64,000 nucleotides of DNA from contig CM039509.1 in assembly GCA_022432975.1 (NCBI GenBank), positions 4,713,043-4,777,042 on the forward strand. The letters run 5' to 3'. Both the position numbers and the translations under genes were made by a program. Under the pieces are notes generated by a model. The model was not told the DNA's origin. It did not search any database and saw only the letters and a list, made by a program, of their open reading frames with translations. Positions 52,965 to 63,808 of this stretch are shown here, piece by piece (the stretch's first letter is position 1; the number at the start of each line of letters is the position of its first letter). Origin of the DNA: Begonia masoniana. Lineage: Eukaryota; Streptophyta; Magnoliopsida; Cucurbitales; Begoniaceae.

Positions 52965-54550
52965 TCATACGTTATACAGGCTCTGAAAATCTACATCCCA
53001 AGCTGAAGAGGGCTGGATTTGGAGTCGACAGAGTGATTGGTTAGTGAGAAAATTTTGAGTTCAAGCAGAGGAAGGAATGAAGGAGAGGAAGAACTGACCG
53101 GAAAGCAGGTGGGTACGAGAGAATTTTCCGGGATTGAGACCGGAGCACTGATTGTCCGGCGAAGCCCGTCTGAAATCATTTCCTGCCCACAGAATGAACC
53201 CATTTGCTGTGACTGATCAAAGTTGAGGTAGACAGGGCTATCAAGCTCTGATTGTACACCTAATGGTGGAAATTTTGAAGTACAAGTAGGATGTGCCTGA
53301 TAAAATGAAAATTTTTAAGAATTTGAATGCCAACAAGAAAATAGCGAAATTGTTCATGATTTTGCTTCACCTCTTTGGGAAAGATTTCATCGACGTTGAG
53401 ATTGAAGTCAAGACATGGGTTTACAGCAGCTAATTTCATTGACAAGAACTGTTTGCAGGAGCCAAAAAAAAGAAGAAGATAAAGATCAAATTGGAGAAAA
53501 CTAGAAACAGAAATGAATTTGTTTTAAGGATTAAAGTTGAGGGTTTTTGCTGGATTACCTCAACTTGTCTTTGTAGAGATTGAACATAGTTTATAATTTC
53601 GTCCAGCATTCCAGCTTTTCCTGTAATTTTATTACATCCTGGTACTAGATCTTGCAAATACTTCATTCTCTCACTAATTTTTTCCCTTCTTGCCTGGAGA
53701 TTAATCAGAAAATGAAAACATGTAATTCTATCTCAAATGATTTCAATGAGTGAAGACTGTCTTTAGTGCTTACTCTTTCAGCGAGGCTATGGCTGTCAGT
53801 GGCTTGGCCACGACGAGCTCGAACGTGAATGTAATCTGGTTTTTGAACTTCGGAAGCTTTTGAGTTCTCTTTTGATGTAACTGCAGAGGTTTCTCCAAAG
53901 GCGGTCGTGGCAGTGGAATTGTTTTTCGTCGGAATTTGGTTTGTAACCTTTGAATCTCTCTCTTCTGCACATACTTTGATCCTCTTTTCTTTCGTGTCTT
54001 CCTCGTTATCAATCTGAAATCAACCTTTAATTTATAAAGCTATTCTTGTGCGTAAATTAGAGTGTCATGAAGATTTATTTGAATTTGAAATGTAGGTTCT
54101 AACCTTTGTGTTCGTCTTTCTTTTCTTGAAGCTTTCTCCTCCGACGGGGTGGTTAAGTTTCTCGGACAAAACTGGTTCTCTGTTCTTCACCTCCATTATA
54201 ACCGGAGGACTGCTGGAAGTTCTTGAAATTGTAGGATTTAGTTCTAGTCCAGACCTAAAACCCACGGTCGGAATCTCAAACTTTCCCAATCCCGACCACA
54301 CGTTTTCCAAACCCATGTCTCGCTTAACCTCGCTGAGCTCCGTTTCGCCGCCACTCGTTAGCGAATTAGGGGCCTGAGCAGCCTGAATTGACGCCGGCAA
54401 AGAGTAGGTAGAGTACTCATGGAGGTGGTGGAGGGGAAGCTGGTCATGACGCCTTTTTTGGCGGGAAGTCTGTCTCTCCAAGACGGTCGTGTCAGCAAAA
54501 ATTCCGGTGGTGCTGAGGCAGTGCAGCATCTCCGTCGAGGCTCTGTTCAT
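52965..54550 (-). CDS. bHLH transcription factor of the CIB/bHLH79 type, six exons
   Basis: Exons 54104-54550, 53774-54013, 53559-53693, 53371-53448, 53099-53296 and 52965-53012; all in phase, 381 residues. The first ATG (54550) gives [16 protein letters not shown]. The bHLH domain spans about residues 219-275: [20 protein letters not shown], then [20 protein letters not shown], a loop, and [17 protein letters not shown]. His224, Glu228 and Arg232 give the H-E-R pattern of G-box (CACGTG) binders. After it come [16 protein letters not shown] and NVDEIFPKE, typical of the subgroup. A basic KKRK patch near residue 143 may help nuclear import. Known for the group: dimeric activators in light, hormone or growth control; the exact orthologue is not determined. 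The introns split the bHLH domain as in relatives. Confidence 0.92.
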
Positions 54551-55190
54551 CTCCAAAAAGGGTAAGAAGAAAATAAGTAGTTATGGCTCTGCCACTGCCA
54601 ATGGTGCTAAAAATTGCAAAGAGCCGAGTCTGTAGGATGGACTGGCTAAGGAATTAGGCAGCTTTTTACTGTCCACGCCTATCCCACTGCATCACTTTCT
54701 CCCATAGCTACCTGTGCACTGCTTGCTCCAGAGAGAGAAAGAGACAAAGGGGGCAGACAGAGAGAAAGTAGAGAGGAGAGAGAGTTCTTTATGACTGGAA
54801 AGTGAAATGTAGGAGAGAAGGAAAAGGTGAAGTATATAAAGGAGTGAACTCGCCGGAATCTGACTACAATTGGCCGGCGAGTTACGAGAGAGAGAGAGAG
54901 GAGAGAGGAAATGCAGCAGAAATCCATGAAGGGTATCCATAAGCAGAAGTCGTGGGCAAGGGGGCCCACTGACATGACTGCTACGTGGACATGTCCCAAG
55001 CTCCTAAGAAAATTATTTGAATTCTTGATATTAAATTTACTCTATTATTTTATTATTTAAAAATTTTGTTGAAATATTAACTAATATAAAGAATAATTTG
55101 CATTGCCGTCGTGATCTCGTAGATTAAGACAGTGTCATCCAATAGAAAAATTACCTCTATATTCTCTACGATGAAATATCACATATGAAT
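54551..55190 (-). promoter_or_regulatory. Leader and promoter region of the bHLH gene
   Basis: Pyrimidine-rich on the minus strand with an (AG)n run at 54888-54902, typical of a plant leader and proximal promoter. No clear TATA box. 55000-55190 is AT-rich. Confidence 0.45.
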
Positions 55191-55223
55191 AAAATAAAGA
55201 GAAATTATCGGTTTAGGCATCGA

Positions 55224-55559
55224 AGTAACCGGTTTTTTCGATTCAAACCTTAAAGTAAAATATTTCACGATCCAAACTTTGAAGTATAGAAAAAGTAACA
55301 AAACAAACATCGGCGGACGTCCTATGACCGTCCTCTGTTGAATTTTGCCGTAGAACGGATGGTCTCTTACAAAACAGAGACAGTCCGTTCCAGTAACCGG
55401 TTTTTTCGATTCAAACCTTAAAGTAAAATATTTCACGATCCAAACTTTGAAGTATGAAAAAAGTAACAAAACAAACCTCGGCGGACTTCTTATGACCGTC
55501 CTCTGTTGAATTTTGCCGTAGAACGGACGGTCTCTTGCAAAACAGAGACAGTCCGTTCC
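55224..55559. repeat. Two-copy tandem duplication, period 168 bp
   Basis: Copies start at 55224 and 55392 with AGTAACCGGTTTTTTCGATT. Each holds AAACCTTAAAGTAAAATATT and ends in a palindrome GAACGGA...TCCGTTC. The copies are almost identical. Confidence 0.9.
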
Positions 55560-56126
55560 ACAGAACAGACGACCTCTTGTTTCAAGAGACAGCCCGTTCT
55601 CGAATTTAGCCTAGAACGGACTGTCTCTCGATTCAAGAGACAGTCTGTTCTATGAACGGACTCTCTCTTAAGAGGATCCCTCCGTTCTATGAACGGATTG
55701 TCTCTCTTAAGAGAATTCGTCCGTTCTTTTAACTTAGGGTTAGAACGAATGGACTCTCTTAAGCAGAGTCCGTCCGTTCTCCCAAATATAACAGGCCAGA
55801 AAGCTTTTTGTTCGCATTTCACGCGAAGAAAATACCTCTCGGGATCCATTTTCTCTCCAACGTTCGACAATTTTTCTGCACAAATTCGATCGAAACTTAC
55901 TCCAGGGTATGATTTTATCATTTTGAAATTATTTCGTTCGATTTTTAGGTAAAAAATTTGTGATATTCCCAATTTTTCTATGAGAGGACGGTCACCACCG
56001 TGAACAGTGTGTCCGTTCTCTCTCTGTTTACATAGAGAGGACGGTCAGGACCGTGGTCAGTGTGTCCGTTCTCTCTCTGTTTACACAGAGAGGACGGTCA
56101 TGACCCTGGACAGTGCGTCCGATCTC
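55353..56126. repeat. Array of ten short palindromes upstream of the ORF at 56191
   Basis: Units of 34-41 bp, most with arms GAACGGAC.GTCTCT / AGAGAC.GTCCGTTC: 55353-55390, 55521-55558, 55563-55599, 55613-55650, 55654-55687, 55691-55726 and 55743-55779. Then come three 53-bp direct repeats, each with GAGAGGACGGTCA...GTGTCCGTTCTCTC, at 55982, 56035 and 56088. The unit at 55613-55650 pairs almost perfectly over 15-16 bases with a 7-base loop. Function not known. Confidence 0.85.
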
Positions 56127-56190
56127 AAATTTGCTAATCCAGAATTTGATTTTCAAATTTTACAGATTATTCAAATCTCCGTATATTACA

Positions 56191-57510
56191 ATGGCTGAGA
56201 GACTAATTATTAGGCGAAATGGTGGACCTCCAAAACGTCGGGCAACTTCAACGTCTTCACAGGCTGGACCGTCAAATAGGCCACCACCGTCGAACCGGCC
56301 GGAGTTTTATTCTACTGATTATTGCACCGTAGCTTGTGAAGAGCAGTTCAATCTAGATTTGTTACACCGATAAATTGCGCTTTCGAAGTATGTTGACTTT
56401 GCAAGTTGGGAGTCTTTGGGCATACAGAAGATGTTCGACAGAATTGGCCTGCAAGGAGTGTATAATGTGCGGGGCAATAGCTGTGACCGGATTGTTCGCT
56501 TATTCTATGCGAACATGAGCTTTTCCGGCAGATCGGGAACTATAAAGATGTACATCTTGGGTACGGAGATTTTGATTACTCCGAAGACGATCAATCAGTT
56601 GATCGGGTTTGCCAAAGAAGGGGCGAAAAGATACTACCAAGCAGTCCGGAATTGTCCTTTCATGGGAACAGCCGAGGGAATCGAGTTCTTAAGGGTCATT
56701 AATCGAAACAGTGACATTGTGGGGTCCCTTAAGCCGAGAGCTAAAGACATGAATGCAAAAGCTCGTGTAGTCCACAATATAGTGTGTTACACCTTTTTGC
56801 CGCGACATGGACATAGAGATCTCGTTAACTTCATGGATCTCTATGTGATGGAGAAGCTATACAGCAGCAGGATGTTCGACCCCAGTTTTGTGATGTTATC
56901 TCACATGTGTGAGATCGGGCAGACACGAAACAAAAACTTGCCGTACGGTGTGTTGATTATGCAGATTGTGGAGCGTTTCCAGATTCAGTTACCGCCTAGA
57001 GAGCAGATGCGAAAGCAGCGGGCTAGTGAGGTTTTTGGAAGGATTCATTTGGTTATGATGGGTCTCGTCGAAACAGACGGGATATGGACGTCCAGGGCAG
57101 ATGAGGGGGCCTACCAGGATGACACTCGTATAGAGCAGCCTACGGCCACCACGCTTCCAGAGACTAGTAGGGCGGATGTAGTCTCTATTGCAGACAGACT
57201 CGATCGGGTCGAGGTGAGGCTGATGGAGGTGGTGGAATCCATGAAAGTGATGATGAACTACCAAAGAGATATGTTCGCCTACCAGAGAGAAACGAGGCAA
57301 ATCATCCTTGATTGGATGGAGGGTCATGACGATGGTGGCGAACAGATGGGGGCCAATGACGACTCCCAAGCAATGGAGGGCGATGCGGACGACTCCCAAG
57401 CTATAGAGGGCGATGATGAGGACGTCCAACCGATGTCTGGCGATGATGCAGGTACATTTCAAACCATTTTTCGCTTTATTATTTTAATTATAACTATTAT
57501 TTTGTAATAT
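56191..57510 (+). pseudogene. ORF with the plant transposon-associated domain, one in-frame stop
   Basis: Starts MAERLIIRRNGGPPKRRATS at 56191. A TAA at 56371-56373 interrupts it, and the same frame continues to 57507 (about 440 codons in all). The domain is about residues 65-265: RIVRLFYANMSFSG, TPKTINQLIGF, KARVVHNIVCYTFLPRHGH, YGVLIMQIVERFQIQLP, collinear with the extra ORF of element B. After it come a possible coiled segment (IADRLDRVEVRLMEVVESMK) and acidic repeats (DDSQAMEGDADDSQAIEGD). A GTACATTT donor after GATGATGCAG and a GTGCAG acceptor at about 57528 suggest a short intron and a small last exon. Function unknown; it lies tail to tail with a MuDR-type transposase and may belong to the same element. 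Confidence 0.8.
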
Positions 57511-57661
57511 AACTTTCATTGCGTGCAGATAGAAGATGATCTGCCTATGAAGCGGAAGTCCAACCGGATTAAATTTTATAATTCATTTTGAGAGACACTT
57601 GTTTGATGTATTCAGGAGTTTGATGTACTTTATGTTGTCAGTATTTTAGTTGGATGCACTT

Positions 57662-58372
57662 TAGTTTGATTTATTTTAGTTGGATGTAAATGTATAGTAG
57701 TTACATGTATTTTGGTTGGATGCATTTGATCTTTGATGCAAAATACTGGACCTATTTGGGATGTCGAATTTGCAGGATGATACTAGCTATGGAGGAATCA
57801 AAAACAAAGTAAACTCTGCCCAATTTTATAAATGATGGTTGAATCTTTGTAACCACCATTTCATTTTCGTTCTTTCCAAGTTCGAAATCTTAATTTTTTC
57901 TCCAAAATAATTTATTTAGATTGATGTGAAACCCTAAATTACCGTTTTCTAAAAATTCTCATAAAATTGTTTGTTTGTTACATGAAAAATTTAAAACAAT
58001 TCTTATACAATTATTTATAACAAAATCAATAATAGAAAATCATTAAGTGAACTTGATTTATAAAGTCAAATAAAATTATTTAAATCCAATCAACTGAAAA
58101 ATCATTAAGTGAACTTGATTTACAAGAACAAAATCAATGATAGAAAATCATTAAGTGAACTTCAATTAATTTAAAATTGATTATTTACAAGTGAAAAAAA
58201 ATTAGAAAATTGGGCAGAGTTTACTTTGTTTTTTAATTCCTCCATAGCTAGTATCATCCTGCAAATTCGACATTCCAAATAGGTCCAGTATTTTGCACCA
58301 AAGATCAAATGCATCTAACCAAAATACATGTAACTACTATACATTTACATCCAACTAAAATAAATCAAACTA
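57662..58372. repeat. Large inverted repeat between the two convergent transposon ORFs
   Basis: Arms 57662-57827 and 58206-58372 are about 97% complementary by eye (four substitutions and one indel noted) with a 378-bp spacer. Each arm contains GATGATACTAGCTATGGAGG. The spacer has three copies of a motif around AAATCATTAAGTGAACTT (near 58040, 58100 and 58145). Confidence 0.92.
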
Positions 58373-58545
58373 ATTTTAAATGATTTGTACATTAAATTAA
58401 GTTACAATAAACAAAATCCATAAAATGAAGCTGCTGCAGAATGTTCTTGTCATCGCCTGAGATCCATCATCATATTCCATGGCCGCGTGTAGTAGATTCC
58501 TACACGTAATGACAGTTATATTAGAACATAATAATCATAATAATC

Positions 58546-60642
58546 TTAAAAGAGTAAGGTGAAAAAATATACCTGAGTCCCGTCTAATGTCTGGAAACCT
58601 ATAAATGTGTCACGCGAAGCAGCAGCACATGAACTGGATCCCCTCTCAGGACATGTGCGACTGTTATGCCCTTGACGCCGACATTTACCACACGACATCG
58701 TAGACTTCTTTTTAGAAATTATTGACGTAGAAGGCTCATCGACATCGTACACTCTTTTCTTCTTCGGCCTACCAGGTTGGAGCCTTCTCTCAGGTGGAAC
58801 GATTGAGATCCGATTCTCTGTTGCCGGTCACATCTGTTGGCCATTAATGGGACGAATGAAGTGTGAGTACATCTCTAAATATGTATCCCGATGATAGTAT
58901 ATATGGACGAAATTTTCCACCGGCTCTCTCATGAAATAAAAACATGGAATGGCATGAACATATGGGATGCCAGTAAGCTCCTATCTCCGACATGCGCACA
59001 CACCTTCATTCAGGTCAACGACAAATTGTTCGTTGCTGTTGCTGACCTCAAACCGTGCATCTCTCGCTAACTCAGCACTCCAACCGTGAGCTGCCTCTTT
59101 GAGATTCTCTACCTTTTTCCTAATCTTAGGACACAGGACATCGGCTGAGTTGAGCATCTCTTCGTACTTTTTTACAATTTGAGTCATCATGATCTTTCGA
59201 ATCATCTCGAACATGGTCAAAATCAGTTTGTCCCTGCCCGGCAATATAGCTGAATTGAAAGACTCGCATAGATTGTTCAAGTCCAAGTCGCACTTGGGAA
59301 TTAGCGAAAACGCATGAGTAGCCCAACTACTAGGGGGCGTTCGTCGAAGCCATGCATGGGCATCCGGGTTTAGCTCATGCACTTTCCTCATTGCTATCTC
59401 AAAATATTCCCTTGTGGTTGCCCTTGCTGCATTCCACATAACATATCTATATGCTATGCCCCGAAATCGTCCTTTGAAGTTTGAATACATATGTCTTTGG
59501 CAAAAACGATGTTAAGCTAAACCAAATGTATTGTCCACAGCAGCCAACAACTCCTGAAATTTTAAAGAAAAACAAAGTCAGTATAAAACAATATAACTGC
59601 AATGCCCGAATAATAATAATATATACCTTTTGTCGATCCGACACAAATGTCCATCATCGTCCAAGGCCAATGCCTAAATCGTCCTACAATAACTCCAAAA
59701 ACCACAGCCATGAGTCTTTGCATTCTGTCTCCACGTTGGCAACGACAATGGGATATATGTCATTGTTGCCATCAATACTTACGGCCGTGAGTAATTAGCC
59801 GGGACAGGAGCCCTTCAGATGACATCCATCTAAAGATATAATGGGTCTGCCCTGTTCCAACAAACCTGCCACACAAGCAGCCATACATATGTACATTCTT
59901 TCAAATATCATCTTCTCATCTCGCCCTTCACCCACCACGTAACCATGTATTTTCACTGTACTGCCTGGATTTGATCTGAATATTTCTTCTGAGTACGAAC
60001 GCACTAGTTTAAATTGTTCTTTGCCCCTCCCGTAATTAAGTTCTTTAGCTTCGCTTCTTCCTCTTCTCGTAAGACTTGACTTAATGTTCACCTTATGTTC
60101 CTTCCTCACTGTCTCGATAATATCAGGAATGGGCCAGTCAGGTTGACTCTTGAACCTATCTGAATAATATGTTGTCAACTACTTTGCCAAAGCGTGTTGA
60201 TTATCAAGTGTCCTTGCACAGTTGTGATCGACTTTATTTGGAAGGTCACCTCATTTTGCATGACCGAAGCATGCAGATGCCAATAACAATCTCCTCCTTG
60301 ACATTTTGTCGTTAGTCTCTTCTTCTCACTTTTAACAAATCTGATATCAAATCTTTTTTGCAAAGGATACCTTTTTACTTCGCCTTTAATGTCCATTAAA
60401 GAACCATATTGTCTACCCACAGCAAAATCACCCGAATTTTCTGCCGTTACTCGTATGCTTTGTGCCTCGTCATCATCCAAATTAAACGGTTCACGAAGCT
60501 CGTCGTCTAAGGTTTGCGATACTGAATGCACTTGTATTTCTCCTTCACCCTCTAAGTGATCAAATGGTTGAATAACACCGTATATGGGAGCGCGATCCTC
60601 CATATACCACTCTATGTCTGCAGGTTCATTTGCATCAGCCAT
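58546..60642 (-). pseudogene. MuDR/MULE transposase, decayed by many stop codons
   Basis: Starts MADANEPADIEWYMED at 60642. Order: acidic N-terminal; MuDR DNA-binding domain (FAVGRQYGSLMDIKGEVKRY; KCQGGDCYWHLHAS); helix region RSYSEEIFRSNPGSTVKI; DDE transposase core with the first Asp in ISLDGCHLKG and the second in FVSDRQKG; LDLNNLCESFNSAIL; SWIM-type zinc finger (CACR ... GIPYVHAIPC); and a CCHC knuckle CGKCRRQGHNSRTC near the end. Stops lie after the first DDE motif (59795), twice before DRQKG, before HRFCQRH, inside SWIM and after GQQM. An intron may lie near 59560-59630 (GTATATATT donor after DRQKG). Known for the family: cut-and-paste transposition. This copy cannot be active. Terminal inverted repeats and the target duplication were not found. 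Confidence 0.9.
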
Positions 60643-60854
60643 TTACGATGAATATCTGCAAATTTTATTAAATGCTCAAAAAATCAGCACAAATCGAAAA
60701 TTTGATATTGATCCAACATGCCAATTGAAAGTAAATTTCTTTTTAACTTTGGAACATATCTCAAATTTTGTATGGTTCTGGTACATCCACATGCATCAAA
60801 ATCTGTATATGTCCTTCACCTTCGATTTGACAGACTTGATTATTTCCTAACAGC
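60643..60854. other. Spacer between the transposase start and the element E remnant
   Basis: AT-rich. It should contain the 5' leader and right end of the MULE-like locus. No terminal repeat could be matched to any sequence left of 55224. Confidence 0.4.
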
Positions 60855-61598
60855 ACCTTGCCTCCAAGACCACTGCTATAATTTTGAATCCACTCTTTTT
60901 GGGTGTCATATGAAAAGAACACCCATAAACTAAAACCCAAAAGTCTCTTAAGTCAATAACATAAGCAACTAGCACATTAGATGATTCATAGCCATCAGAT
61001 GCTACTGAAGCATCGCTATTTTCATGTTTCTTTTCATGCATTTTCCTTTTTCTCTCGTAACAATATTTCTTGTAGTGGCCCTCCTTATGACAAAATAAAC
61101 ACCTTCTGTCGGACTTTGATTTTGATCTTGTTCGGCCCTTTGAGTTTTTGTGATCTCGATTTTGAGATCGCTCTCTGACAGATAGTCCCTCACTATTAGA
61201 ATTTTCCTTTGCACCAGAACATTTATGTAATTCTTTTGAGTTCAATGCTGACTTCACTTTTGACATTGTCAAAGTTTTCCATATAGCATTGTGTCTATAA
61301 AGTGTTCATAAACCTTTGGTAAAGAACTCAACACAACTATGGCTTGATCTTCTTCATCAATTTTCACCCTAATACTGTCCAAATCAAGAATTAGCTTATT
61401 GAAGACTCAATAGTAACGCACTATGAGCTTTTGATTCAATATCATTTGCTTTACTTTTATCAAGTTCTTGAAAACTAATCATGGCATCCTCATCCATGGC
61501 TTGAGCCAATCCTTGATGAGCAATAACGCCTTCATCTTTATACGCTAAAGACTGAAATCATTATTGTCAGTGAACTTGTGAAACTCAAATTTTGCCAT
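60855..61598 (-). pseudogene. Element E: gag and start of protease of a Tork-like copia element, decayed
   Basis: Starts MAKFEFHKFTDNNDFS at 61598. After frame changes it reads EEDQAIVVLSSLPKVYEHF (typical gag core), then KVKSALNSKELHKCS, an Arg/Ser-rich linker, the CCHC knuckle CLFCHKEGHYKKYC (about 61064-61105) and the beginning of the protease, WVLVYGCSFHMTPKK. The catalytic Asp-Ser of DSG is replaced by Tyr. The element is cut before integrase. Confidence 0.82.
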
Positions 61599-61680
61599 GA
61601 ATTTGAATTAAAACTTCGACAACAAAATTTTAGCGTGAAACAATAATTAATCTTCCTTGCTCCACATTCACTGCACCAAT

Positions 61681-62180
61681 TGTTGCAATAAAAGTAAAAT
61701 GCAGAAACTCAATAAGAATAAGAAAAATACGACACCGAGAGTTTACGTGGTTCGGAGTAATTGTTCTACGTCAACGAATAAGATCTCCGAGCTTTTATTA
61801 AGTACTGAAGAATCACATTATAAAGACCAATGCTAGTAGATACAAGAATTATCCGGAGAGAATTTATCCAAGAATTACTTCTCTATTCATTTCACATTTC
61901 TTCTTTCTCACCTAGCCATTCTGTTCACCTTAGAGAAGACTGAATAATAGCTTTATTTTTTGAAAGAGTGTATCTGCAGGATTTTTATACTATCACAGTT
62001 TTTATAAAATTGGAAACTGCTTTTAACTGCTCACTGTATACGATGTTATAATACTAAAAAAAAAAAATAGAGCCGTTATTCACAATCTTGGGGCGGTTTT
62101 CATTACAATCCTATTTCTTCATTTCTAGATTTTGTCTTTGTGCAATCAAGTGTAACTCGCGATCAGTATCGACTACTACA
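61681..62180 (-). repeat. Probable 5' LTR of element E
   Basis: On the minus strand it begins TGTAGTAGTCGATACTG (62180) and ends TATTGCAACA (61681), 500 bp, followed by ATTGGTGCAGTGAATG in the primer-site position. It contains the TTTACGTGGTTCGGAG block typical of copia LTR ends. No second LTR is present; the outer border is an estimate. Confidence 0.6.
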
Positions 62181-63774
62181 ATTGTTAGAATTTTGCAGAG
62201 CAAAGTCGACAGTATATCCCGTGACGACATCACGTAACATATCGGTGTAGACACACAGATATACACATGTTAGAGTTTAGTATTAAGGCTCTTTCACTAT
62301 TCTATATATTGTTATTTAAATTGTCGAATTTAGTTCTATCTTAACTTTTAATTAGTGGATTTTCTTATTCTTTTTGCATATTTTTTGTCAGTTTTTTTCA
62401 TAAATATCAGTATTTCGCTTTTGTATTTCTTTTTTAGTTTATTATTTGATTTCTTCCAATATACATACATACATGCACTATCTATTATATATGCCTAATT
62501 ATGTGCACAGATTCATCGTGATCCACAGATATCCGCAAAACAGTAATAGATTTTGTAGATAAGATTTAAAAAAAGGCACTTGGTGAATAGGAAGCAGCAA
62601 TTAGACAAGTGGGTTTGGGAAATAATTGTATAAAAAAGAAGAAAGATGAGGTTAAAGTTTAAAGAAGAGAAAGCGATTTTCATTTATTTATTTGTTGTGT
62701 AGGAAAGCTATCTCCATTAATGCTCCACCATTTGACAAAAAACTTAAAGAGTAAGACGCAGCGAAGAGAGGGTTTTGTTGAAGAAACCATCCCGATTGCT
62801 TGCGTAAAATATCAACACAGAATGATTGGAATCAGTCTTTTTTGCCGTAGAAGTAGGGTTTCGAAGAGATGCATGGTGCTCTGCAGGTTACTGGATGTAT
62901 AGTTTTCTGATCTTATCTTGAATGGATATATTTATGGAAAAACTGGATGATGGGTTGGAAGTCAGTGAAACTACTGCTGCAGATCCGATGCGCATGGAAT
63001 GGAATCCTAGTTCATTCATGCAGGCTCTCTCTCTCTCTCTCTACGAAGGTCTACAATAATTGAAGGGGAGAGATTATATGTAATGATTTACAGTAGATAG
63101 TGGTGGGCTTCCCTTCCTCCATTAATGCACCAGAACTTTCTCGCTGCAAAACTGATACAGACTGTATATGTCAAAACAATATAATATTTTCCATAAATTA
63201 AAGTTAAATTGTATTAAATGAGATTTATTAAAGTCATATTACTGACTACTTTTATAGGAACATTGCCATGCTGTATGGTCTAGTCACAGGACTTCTCCTT
63301 CCAAAAAAAAGGGCAACAAAGCAAGGTTTGAAGGGTCTGGCTCTATCTAGGTTTGACCCTTTTTCAAGGTCTGAAGTTGAAATGAATAAATGCAGAAGCC
63401 AGAAGGGCTGCCCTTTGCGTTTATGACACCCCCTCCCAACCTCCATGGGCAAAGTATTTACGTTTTTGAGTTTTGGCAACTTACTTGCTTTGATTAACGT
63501 AACATTGTAATTACCGTTCTAACTCGGTGGTTTTTGAGATTTTAAGAAGAGATGTTCTTCGTATAATCTAGTACAATGAAAGTTGTAAGCTGTGTTCGTT
63601 CAAGGGGAGAGTTGAAATATGAATGCCGTGGACAAATCTATGCTAAATTAAGTTATCGTACATTTAGATTTGCAAAGAAATTTGTAGATGCTATAATTTG
63701 ATGATCTAATTTATGTTTGTTTCAGATCCAAAAACTCGTGTTTACTTGCAATAAAAATTTTCAAACAAAATAAT

Positions 63775-63808
<34 letters not shown>

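Noticed and set aside
55179..55972. Repeated minus-strand frames over the duplication and palindrome array
   Set aside because: The reading is a by-product of the 168-bp duplication and of the palindromes; the residues repeat with the DNA unit and resemble no protein.
55353..56126. CRISPR-like array
   Set aside because: The repeated parts are palindromes with short variable loops, not repeats with uniform spacers, and this is a plant nuclear sequence.
63000..63060. Possible microRNA precursor around the CT-rich run
   Set aside because: No good fold-back could be read by eye and no known plant microRNA sequence was recognised.
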